A DNA stretch of 64,000 nucleotides from contig NC_092605.1 in NCBI RefSeq assembly GCF_047663525.1, positions 3,534,001-3,598,000 on the forward strand, written 5' to 3'. Shown piece after piece: positions 13,366 through 22,016 of the stretch; within the stretch, counting starts at the first letter, position 1; the number at the start of each line of letters is the position of its first letter. Origin of the DNA: Anas platyrhynchos (Eukaryota; Chordata; Aves; Anseriformes; Anatidae). A program made the translations under genes and the position numbers. The notes beneath the pieces are model-generated. The model saw only the letters and a program-made list of their open reading frames with translations, was not told where the DNA came from and ran no database searches.

Positions 13366-13904
13366 GACTAAGTAACATCATAGGGATCATTGTCTACATA
13401 TCAAGCAATGCAGGTGACCCAAGTGACAAGCGAGATGAGGACAAAAAGAACCATTACAACTATGGTTGGTCTTTTTATTTTGGAGCCTTGTCTTTTATCG
13501 TGGCTGAAACCATAGGTGTTCTGGCTGTGAACATTTATATTGAGAAGAACAAAGAGCTGAGGTTTAAGACCAAGAGGGAATTCCTTAAGACTTCTTCCAG
13601 TTCTCCTTACGCCAGGATGCCAAGTTACAGGTACAGGAGGCGGAGGTCCAGATCCAGTTCTCGATCTACAGAGCCTTCTCCGTCTAGGGACATTTCTCCG
13701 GTTGGCATGAAGATAGCAAGCACCATTCCCATGAACGAAATTTCCATGTATACCCTTTCCAGAGAGCCCTTGAAGGTTACCACGGCTGCCAGCTACAATG
13801 CAGACCAAGAAGCCAGTTTTCTGCAGGTTCACAACTTCCTTCAGAAGGAATTTAAGGAAGGACTCCACGTCAATATGGTCAACAGGAGAACGACACCTGT
13901 TTGA
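13366..13904 (+). CDS. CACNG4: CACNG4 terminal exon 4: TM3-TM4, cytoplasmic tail and PDZ ligand
   Basis: The exon encodes the end of TM3 ([13 protein letters not shown]) and the second extracellular loop with the TARP signature [23 protein letters not shown]4 ([20 protein letters not shown]) and the cytoplasmic tail follow. The tail has the membrane-proximal [12 protein letters not shown] segment and an Arg/Ser-rich stretch ([12 protein letters not shown]) of the type phosphorylated by CaMKII and PKC in TARPs. It ends in RRTTPV, a class I PDZ ligand (T-x-V type) used to anchor TARPs to PSD-95-like scaffolds. The stop codon is TGA at 13902-13904. Tail residues between the Arg/Ser block and [10 protein letters not shown] differ from the mammalian gamma-4 I recall, as expected for the faster-evolving part. 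Confidence 0.96.
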
Positions 13905-16900
13905 AGTACCTTCACTCCTTGTGCTTTCTGAAGAATTATCAAAACAGAACAGATCTGTCATGAAAGAGAAGGAGCGATGTGAAAATACCCTCTCACCTCT
14001 TTAATTGTGGCATGTGTTGAGGCAGCAAGTGGGGAACCTCTGGACCAACATAAAGATGTTACACGCTTGTAGCTTTTTTTGAAGCTATTTGGAGTTTGTT
14101 TCTTTCAGTTCTTGGTGTCACGAGATGAAGGTAGTTCATGTCCCTGCACTTTTGTAGTGTGTACAAAGTCTTGGAGAAACTGCGAAGGACTTGCCACCGG
14201 TGTGTTTAAAGGATTACAGAAGAATTGCTGTATGATTATTTTTTTTCTAAATTGAGATCCCTTACTACAAACTTGCAACTATAATTTATAACCAAGCCCA
14301 AGGATGAATACAAACTACTCCTCAAGTGATCCACTTCCATTTGACACAGCGTAAGCTTTGCCTCTTTCCAAAAACAAAAACAAAAACAACAAAAAAAGAA
14401 GAATATTTTTGAAGGCGACACTGTCTAAAACTGATCTGTGCTACTGAAACTGTAAAGCATCCGTGTGCTGAGTGTTACAGACTCCCTGACGGGGCAGTAA
14501 GGGTCTCCTACCTGGGGGTGGAGGGCATCCCTCGGGGCAGCACGGGTGGGGGACGCAAGGGTGGGTGCAGCGCGAAACGCCTAGCAAGGGAAGGATTAAA
14601 GTAGGTGGGACTTGAGCATATTTGCAAACATCATTTCTTGCCTAACATTTAGAAAACTTGAATTCTCATTCCGACTAGCCCTAGTGCCTGATCCGGCGAG
14701 GTGCTGAGTGCTGTCTGTCAGGAGCAGGCCCCTATAGACTGCTTACAGCCAGGGCGAGGAGCAGAGCTGAGCCAGGGCGGCCCATGCGGGCACAGCGCCG
14801 GTTCCCTGCGACTGCATCCCCAATTTCCTTACTGCTTCACAAGTGCAACACTAACGCTACTGGAAACTAAGATACCTGAGCAATGTGTGTAAGAAGATGA
14901 GAAGCTAATAACGTTTGGACTAGCAAAACTTCCTGCAGCAATGGGAACTGAGCGTTAACAGAATGGATGACGACTTTGTATTTTTTAAAGTAGAACAAAA
15001 ATAATCACCGTTTATGAGATATTTATTAAACTCTTTTTATTATGAATAAGTGCCGCATGGTGCAAGGTATAGTTGCTTTTAGATGGAAATGATGGTTCAG
15101 CCTAATTTAATTTATTTTGTAACGATGAATCTACTTATGTGCAGAGAGCCCACAGGAAACTCTATGCATCACCTAAGGGGGAGACTGATTTGCACCCTTG
15201 CTTCTGTATGTTTCTAAAAGGGTCTGAAATCTTTTTCTTTCTTTTAAACTTCTGCTTTCATTTTTACATTTAGGCTTGGATTCTCAAAGCTCAAGGGCCT
15301 GACTTAAGGTAATTTAATTTGACAGTACTCATTAATTTTAGTGACCACTCGACCAAGCCATATGAGAATGAGGTGCCCGATTCCCCTTTGATGAATTAGG
15401 GGCAATGAGAGAGGAGCATCTAGCTCCTGTAGGTTCCTTTGAATATACCTGTAATTTTTTTGTCCTGAAAAACTTTGGTACCAGAAGACTAGAAACATGG
15501 TGACAAGGAAAAAGCATGATTTGGAAAGCTGATGCTGGGAGATATCAGCCAAACTGTTAAAACCTCTTTAGTCTTAATTCACCCTGCAGTGGCAGCAGCG
15601 TCACAATGCGGTGGTGGTTTGGATGTGAGGCTTTCAGCCGGTGGAACCAAGTCCTCCAGCGAAACCCTGGAGGAGCTGCCTTAACATCCCCAAAAGATGA
15701 GCCTCTCCCTCCCAAGTAACCCCTGCTTAACCCTCTCTCCATGCAAGAACCAAGACACAATTCTCAATTTTAAGTGAAAGTCTTCCCCTACTAGCTGTTT
15801 TGCTCAGTTTTGCCCTCAGCCTGGCAGAGTGGCAGCATTTCTTTGGCAAACCATCCAGCGGAGGGGGGCTGGAGCCTTCATCCTTGCTTGGTAAGAATTT
15901 CCATTCAGGTTAAAACTCTGCTGGGATCCTTTTTCAGACCTCTGAACTCTGAGAGCTAATGCGAACGGAGCAATGGGAACTATTTAAAAGTAGAAAATGT
16001 TGTGCTACTTTCTGTATCAACACACTATGAAGAAAGATATTACACAAGCTTTTTAAAAAAAATCAAACAGAGGCAGATGAGAAAACTGTTTTTTACCTAC
16101 TTTTCGGCTAGGGCAACGTAAAAGAATTCTAAAATTATTAAAGTTCTTGATGAAAGGTTTTTTTTACAAGAATCTTTATGCTTTCAAACAATAAATTATT
16201 TCCTACTTTTGGAGACTTCGTAATATTAAAATACTTTGATTAGCTATGATAGAAGTAGAAGTTTGCAATGAAAAAACCTTCTGTCTCATTAGTGTGTCAT
16301 ACTAAGTGCTAATTAATTTACATCTAATTATAGTCAATGTATTTTTCAAGTGCAATTTCCCAGAACTATTTGTTTCCCACTGTGTTAATAAACTAATAGT
16401 TAGAAATAAGTCCTCATCCGTGTTTACTGTAATTAAGAATAAAACCATTCCCTTTAAAACCAGGAGCTAGATATAGGCTGTTTTTTCTAAACTCTTGTCC
16501 ATTGAAGCGAGAGCGGATGGTGCGAGGTTTGCTTTGCGCCTTGGCTTTGTTCTTTGAGTCACCATTTGCCAGTGAATGTGTTTAAAACCACTCGGAGCAG
16601 GGAAGTGCTCCCAGGGTGATGCTGGACACACAGCCCGGGCAGGCAGCAAGGGTGCTGGGGGTGACGGGGAGCAGGACGTGTGGCACTGGGGAGGATGGAG
16701 ACTGCGATTTCATGTCCCGAAAATCATGGTCTATGTCAAACTGCAGCATGCTGTTGTTTCATCTAACAACTAGAGTTAAAAAAAAAATAATCAAAAACTC
16801 ACTTTTCCTGTAGAAAACTTTGGTCCTGACAAAGCTGAAAAATCTGCAGTATTCGTGACGTGAAGAGTAGTGATGTATCTGAAAGGAATAGGATTGTTCT

Positions 16901-17026
16901 TGAAATCACACAGTGACAGTTTACAAAAAAATTCTGCTATTCCTGCACATCTCTTTGTTCATCCCTGGACAGCATCTAACACAAACTAGCCCCAGTTTCT
17001 CCATAAGGCCCACAGATATCATCATC

Positions 17027-17042
17027 ATATCGTTAACGATAT
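17027..17042. repeat. 16-base perfect palindrome in the CACNG4 3' UTR
   Basis: ATATCGTTAACGATAT is perfectly self-complementary around a central GTTAAC. It has no loop, so it would be a protein-dimer site or a DNA palindrome rather than an RNA hairpin. Its role is unknown. Confidence 0.6.
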
Positions 17043-17411
17043 CGGTCTTTTGGTAATAGCCTGTAACATGCTGTAACAGCAGACCTAAGAAGAAATGCTA
17101 TTGGATCAGATTCCATTTTATAAGAAAAAAAAATAAAAAAAATGTTTCAGGTATAGTCAGCCCTCTCTTCCTGGTTTCTTACACAGAATAGGAGTAAGAC
17201 AAGAAATCACTTCATATGCCCATTCAACTAACAATAAACTATTTTTATATTTCCTTTCCTTTCTGTATGGATCACATATCCACAAGGGCTAATATATCAC
17301 GTCCCTTGAGGTTACATTTCTGTCTGCAGTTCTAAAGTGTTATTGCCACTGTGCTTCAGTTCTGCTGGTGTAATCACAACCGTGTATAATGTACTTAATC
17401 CTTACTTTTTA

Positions 17412-17417
17412 AATAAA
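17412..17417 (+). terminator. CACNG4: Likely distal poly(A) signal of CACNG4 (AATAAA)
   Basis: This AATAAA lies about 20-30 bases before a TTTGGGTTTGTGTGG-type GT-rich downstream element. It is the best-supported poly(A) site among several hexamers in this 3' UTR. Confidence 0.6.
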
Positions 17418-19035
17418 CCATTTTAAATGTATTTGGGTTTGTGTGGAGAAAGGTATCTAGATTTTTAACTTCCAGATCCTCCGAGCTGTGTTTATTTTTT
17501 CACATTTCTATCTGTTTTGATTGCAGCTGGTTAGTATTACTGGGAGAATATGAGAGAAAACAATATTCTTGTGGTCCCACAGACCAAGGAATCTCCAGGA
17601 TAAGCTACCACAGCATTTCCAGGCATTTGGGTAGGAAACCCAGGAAAAAACTTCTATTTTCCAGCTTAAGCATGGCCCAAATGAGACACACTCTGGTTAA
17701 GGTGCCTGCTAGGTGTCTCCTTCAAATACTTCTTTTAACTTTTCCTTCCCATTTCCTACACCTCCAGACTAACGAAGAAGGCAGCGTGCATGCCTGTGTC
17801 CGCCTGACCTGTGGCACGGCCTGCCCAGACGCCTCTACACCCAGACCTGGAGCCACTGAAAGCTCAGAAATACATGGGATTTAATGAAGAGCGATATTGT
17901 TCAAGGGGGAAGCACAGGCGGAGTCGTCGTGGCTCCAGAAACTGGAAGAAAAGAGGCCAGCGAGGAGGATGTGGCATTTCCTGAGGACCAAGAAAACGAA
18001 CCAACATGGGAGGTGCTGAAAATAAAACAGACCTCTGCACCTGTCTGCGGGGCAGCTCGTCTTACGGCTTCGCCAGAGCTGCCGACCAAAAAGGCGAGTG
18101 CTACCAAAAGACACCGAGCCTGCAGGGAAGCCACGGCCAGCCCCGTGCTCGGTGGGACCTGTCCTGCTGAGAGGCAGGCTGGTAGATGGGCAGGGGGCTG
18201 CTTTTTTTGGATGGCAAACCAAAACACACACAGGTTTTCCTCTTTCCTTCTGTGAAGAAAGGATTTCAGCCCCAGATTTGCTGAAACTGTGTTTGAGCTC
18301 AGAACACGCCCAATCTGCTCCACCCTAGGTCATTCTCACCTGGTAAGGGTCTTCTTGCTCTGCAAGGGGGCTGCAGGATTTGGTTAGGCTGGTTGCGGGA
18401 AGCAGTGAGGTTGGCCTGGAAGAAATACAGAAATGTGCAAATGTTGGGGAATGGAGCCAAGCCAACGCCTCTGCCAGGGATAAAACAATGCAGTGGCTGG
18501 TCTTGGGACACCTCATGTAGCATTTTCTCCAGTGGAGAAACACAACCAACCATGCCTCTCTTGCTTGCTGCTGTTAAAGTGCCACTAATTACAACCCTCC
18601 CTGCTTCCCAACAGGTCCTCATTAATACTCTTTTCATTTTTCATGTGATACAGATTTCTGAATGCAAATACTCACCAGCTGAGGCAGAGAGACTGCAGGA
18701 GCTGCTCCTCAGGGATGCTGTACCGCCGTCTTCTGGGTGTGCAGACAGCCCTGGGGGCCTCCTATAGCCTGCTCCTCTAGAAATCAATTTTGCCAGACAT
18801 TTTTGCCAGAAATCCCTCATGAGTGTAGGGAGAACAGAGCCTGTGGATGCACAACCCCACAAAAGACATCCCTGGGTTTCTCTCCCAGGGATGGGTGGCA
18901 GCAGGTCACCCTTTGGGGCTGGGGATATTTCTCCTTATCTGCAGCGATGTGAGGTGTCTCTTGCACTGAAGCTCTTTCAGAATTGCTCACACTCACTTTC
19001 ATTTTAGTTGTTTCCTGGGTATATTTAGGAAATTC

Positions 19036-19080
19036 AAACAAACAAACTAAATAAATAAATAAATAAAATTAAAATAAAAA
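19036..19080. repeat. (AAAC)n/(AAAT)n simple repeat
   Basis: About 45 bases are made of AAAC units followed by four to five AAAT units and A-rich DNA. It is a plain microsatellite and could be the remnant of a retroposon tail. Confidence 0.8.
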
Positions 19081-20164
19081 GCAAACCCTGAGGAATGTTT
19101 CCAGGTCAGGATACCTGAAAGACAGCAGAAAGCGTGATCCTTGCCAACACTAGAAGAGACACAAAAACCTACACCAACAAAAAAACTAATGAATTCCCAC
19201 CCCTGCAGTCCTTGTAGGTTGTAATTAATCTAAAGCACGATCATTAGCACTTGCTTCCTCAGCATCCAAAGCCTTGCTTTGTGCCCACATTTGCAAACAC
19301 TTTCCATACTCAGCTTGCGGAGGATCAGTGGAGTTGGCAGCACCAAGGAAGTGGAGTCAGGATGCGGCTCCCAGGATGGACTGACACCTAGTGAAATTTA
19401 ACAAGAGACTACTTCAAAAGAAAAGGCATTACCATTTTTATGCATTCCTCTTCTATTTTAACGTCTGTTCCCTTTAGGCTTTTCCAGTTTCATGTGACCT
19501 CTTGGCTGTGATTAAGGAAATAGAAATGCAAGCCTCTAATATTTCTCTCTGTGTGACATCATAATTTTTTTATGCCTCAGAAAGCACAGTGGCATCAACC
19601 ACTTGAAACACAATTCCTTCAGCCAGTGGGTAGTGTATTGAATGTGTACAACCAGCTCTGGAGCATCCACTTTTGGAGCAGAAGGTCCTTCCTCTGCCTG
19701 CTACAATTAATGCAACGCGTTGCAAAGCACAGGTCCCCACCAGCTGTTTGCACATCAGCGGTGACATTCAGCTGATCCCAAAGGAAATAACCCCAGGGAA
19801 AATTGCCCTGCAGAGAGCTACTTGCTGAGGAAAATGTAAGTGCCAGGGGCTAAGTGGGAGTCAGGTAAGGGAGAAAGGCCCTCAGCACCTTGTAATTGTA
19901 ATTAATTGCAGTAATCCCTTGGTGCCCTCCTTATGGTGGCACTGTTCAGTGCTCCAGCCCTTCCCTGCCACTTCCCCAAATCGGTCTGTTACTTCCAGTA
20001 TAAAACCAGCTTTGGGAATCGGCACAAATGCTCCCCTTTTACTACACTCACCTTTCACCCTTCACTCATTGCTTTGGATTGTCCTCATTAATTAGAGCTC
20101 CTACCACTGCATCTGTATTTTGACCTCAAATTGGGGTGTTCACAAAACAGCACTCAAGCAGCTT

Positions 20165-20283
20165 TGACATTATCTTGACATGATAACATGATATTTGCGG
20201 ATTTCCACTGACATTTTTTAACCATTGTTTTGACATTCAGGTGCTGTCACTCTCATTAGTTTGACATTGCAATTGTAATGTCA
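20165..20283. promoter_or_regulatory. Cluster of six TGACAT hexamers upstream of CACNG1
   Basis: The hexamer TGACAT occurs directly at 20165, 20176, 20209, 20231 and 20262, and inverted (ATGTCA) at 20278-20283, all within 119 bases. Three direct copies share the longer core TTTGACATT. Chance would give well under one copy in this length. TGACA is the core recognised by MEIS/PKNOX-type TALE homeodomain proteins, and TGAC is half of AP-1 and CRE sites. The cluster lies 1.5 kb before the CACNG1 start codon. Function is inferred only from clustering. Confidence 0.45.
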
Positions 20284-20918
20284 CCTCCACAATAGCCTCT
20301 GCATTGACTTTATCATCAAATTAGTTTTAAAATCACCTGGAATATTAAAGCAAAGGAGAGAGATTGTGTCCAGGCACATCTGGGTCCCAGGGAACAGGAG
20401 TCTTTCCTAAAAACAGGCAAGGATGTGCCAGGCAGCCACTGGAGTTGTTTTACATATTGAGGCAAACCTGGGTGGTGGGAAAGCAAGCACTTGAAAGATT
20501 TGATATTAGAACAAAATATGCAAAAGAAACAAAAGGAGAACAACAACAAAAAAAAATGAACCAACTGCAAAAATAGCAAAAGTTGCTAGCTTCACCTCTG
20601 TGAAAATTTGCAGTGTTTTATTTCTGTTGAAGCCTTTCCTGCATGGGTACAGCAGAGGGTTGCTGTCGGAAAGGGTTTTTTCAGTTTGCAACCTGGAGCT
20701 GAGTGCTGTGGTCAGGGCAAGGCGAACCCTACAGGGAAGTGGGAGCCCTGGGGACAGCACAGTCCTGGGAGATGCAGAAGAAACGTGAAATGAAATCAAT
20801 TCTGTCAACAGTTCCCAGAGAAAAAATAAGGAGGGAGGAATGCCGAATCATTTTGATCCAATGTTCTCAAATGGAAAATGTTTCACTTAATTTGATGAAA
20901 TATGTTCTTGCAATACAG

Positions 20919-20996
20919 AATCAGAAAATCATACAACAGTTTGGGTTGGAAGAGACCTTTAAATATCACCTAGCTCCAACCTCCCTGCCATTGGGA
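20919..20996 (-). mobile_element. CR1 retroposon fragment (3' end, inverted)
   Basis: The plus strand reads ...TTTGGGTTGGAAGAGACC..., then a TTTAAATATCACC block, then CTCCAACCTCCCTGCC. This is the hallmark conserved segment near the 3' end of avian CR1 LINEs, read as its reverse complement. The element's sense strand is therefore minus. It is a short, diverged, 5'-truncated copy with no coding capacity. An AT-rich repeat abuts it directly. Confidence 0.85.
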
Positions 20997-21069
20997 TAAT
21001 ATCTAATATTATATATTATATACATGTTATAATATACACTATAATATATATATATACATTATAATATTT
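20997..21069. repeat. AT-rich palindromic simple repeat next to CR1
   Basis: This is roughly 70 bases of almost pure A and T in TATA/ATAT units, including TATATATATATA near 21045-21056. The alternating pattern is locally self-complementary and could extrude a cruciform. It is probably a microsatellite that is variable between individuals. Confidence 0.8.
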
Positions 21070-21775
21070 CATAAGTTGAACCTTAAATATAACAAGAGCA
21101 GGGTCTAAAACCTTTAGCTCCTTCTGAAGGGAACCAAAACACACTTCTCCAGACCACTCAAAATACCTTAGGTTAATTCAAAATTGAATGTGATTAAGAA
21201 TAAACAATACAATGAATAAGTTAGCTTATTTTGCCGTGGTCTTTATGCTCTGCCCTTGTGCCAGTGGCTCAGCTCCAGGCAGACTCCCAGCTCTGAACCT
21301 CTCCGTGCAGGAATGGCCACAGTCTGCAGGCGGTTTGTAGGCTCTGGCTCTGTTATTAAGCTATTTAGGATCAGACTGAACTCAGTCCCAACGCTATTAT
21401 AAACACAGATGTTTTAGAACCTAGCTGAAAAGTTAATCATCCTATCAATGCCTATTTCTGGGCATGCTGCAAGTCAGCAGATTAGAGCCTTTTAGCGGCA
21501 GTGGTAGCGACTCTGAAGGAGCACCCGCCTGGTCGTGGGAATCCAAAACAAACGCGGGACGGGACGGAAAGCTGAGCTTTCCTCGTTACGTGCATTAATA
21601 GCCTCCTGGCTGGAGCGGCTGACACAGCCCAGCAGCTGGGGCTGACATTTGCGAAGGCTCAGACGTGCCAGCACTTCGGGAGCCCTCGCGGGGCTGCTGC
21701 GGGCGAGCAGAGCGGCCCCGGCCCCGGCGACACGACCTGGGAGTGGTGGTCCCAGGAGCCCTGGCCTGAGGAGGG
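21070..21775 (+). promoter_or_regulatory. CACNG1: CACNG1 5' flank and GC-rich proximal promoter / 5' UTR
   Basis: About 700 bases lie between the AT repeat and the CACNG1 start codon. The last 130 (about 21645-21775) are GC- and CpG-rich, which fits promoter or 5' UTR sequence. A CAGCTG E-box lies at 21633-21638, the form preferred by myogenic bHLH factors; that suits a muscle gene but is weak evidence alone. No convincing TATA box stands at an appropriate distance, and the transcription start cannot be placed from sequence. Confidence 0.45.
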
Positions 21776-22016
21776 ATGGACGACAGCAAATCCCTGAAGG
21801 TGCGGCTGACCTTCTGCGTGTTGCTGGTGGGCGTCTCGCTGCTCTTCGCGGCCGTAGTGACTGACCACTGGGCCGTGCTGAGCCCCAAAGTGGAGAATTA
21901 CAACACCACCTGCGAAGCGGCTCATTTCGGGCTATGGCGACTCTGCAAAAAACAGATTTATGTGCAGCAGCAAGGTCCCAAAGAGAAGGGCTGCGGGCCC
22001 ATAAGTCTGCCAGGAG
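21776..22016 (+). CDS. CACNG1: CACNG1 exon 1: start, TM1, claudin motif of extracellular loop
   Basis: The start is secure. An in-frame TGA lies three codons before the ATG, and the ATG has G at -3 and G at +4. TM1 spans about residues 10-29 (RLTFCVLLVGVSLLFAAVV). The loop opens with the gamma-1 signature TDHWAVLSP, then an N-glycosylation site at Asn43 (NTTCE), then the claudin-family motif FGLWRLC at residues 51-57. Cys46, Cys57 and Cys73 are the loop cysteines. The stretch between Cys57 and Cys73 (QQQGPKEKG) is four residues longer than in human gamma-1. The donor is GAG|GTACGT, cutting a glutamate codon after its first base. Confidence 0.96.

Larger units (their letters stand above)
1..17430 (+). 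other. CACNG4: CACNG4 gene, 3' portion (exon 2 to 3' UTR)
   Basis: This is the 3' part of the gene for TARP gamma-4, a four-transmembrane claudin-family protein. It binds AMPA-type glutamate receptors and controls their trafficking and gating; it was first named as a voltage-gated calcium channel gamma subunit. Three exons are visible (84, 141 and 539 coding bases). They splice in one continuous frame and encode 253 complete residues after a split glycine. The vertebrate protein is 327 residues with 74 from exon 1, so the visible part has exactly the expected length. Exon 1 (start codon, TM1, most of the first extracellular loop) lies before base 1. CACNG1 follows on the same strand, as in other vertebrates. 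Gamma-4 is favoured over gamma-2, -3 and -8 by its exon 4 sequence and by synteny. The 3' boundary is inferred from the last good poly(A) signal. Confidence 0.93.
13905..17430 (+). other. CACNG4: CACNG4 3' UTR
   Basis: This is about 3.5 kb of AT-rich sequence after the stop with no further exon. AATAAA hexamers occur at 16190, 16387, 16438, 17233 and 17412. The last is followed within 20-30 bases by a T/GT-rich stretch typical of a cleavage downstream element, so I place the end near 17430. A shorter isoform ending near 16460 is possible. A perfect 16-base palindrome sits at 17027-17042. Confidence 0.65.
17431..20918. other. CACNG4-CACNG1 intergenic region, proximal part
   Basis: No protein-coding gene is recognisable here. 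A 147-codon open frame at 17441-17884 and overlapping frames at 17881-18640 on both strands show no known domain. The region contains an A-rich (AAAC/AAAT)n tract at 19036-19080, a run of TAAT-type homeodomain motifs near 19891-19915 and the TGACAT cluster at 20165-20283. Confidence 0.6.

Noticed and set aside
13401..13961. 186-codon open frame antisense to CACNG4 exon 4
   Set aside because: It is a shadow of the sense coding exon, whose protein is unmistakable.
17441..17884. 147-codon plus frame after CACNG4
   Set aside because: It begins in the downstream element of the CACNG4 poly(A) site and shows no family signature.
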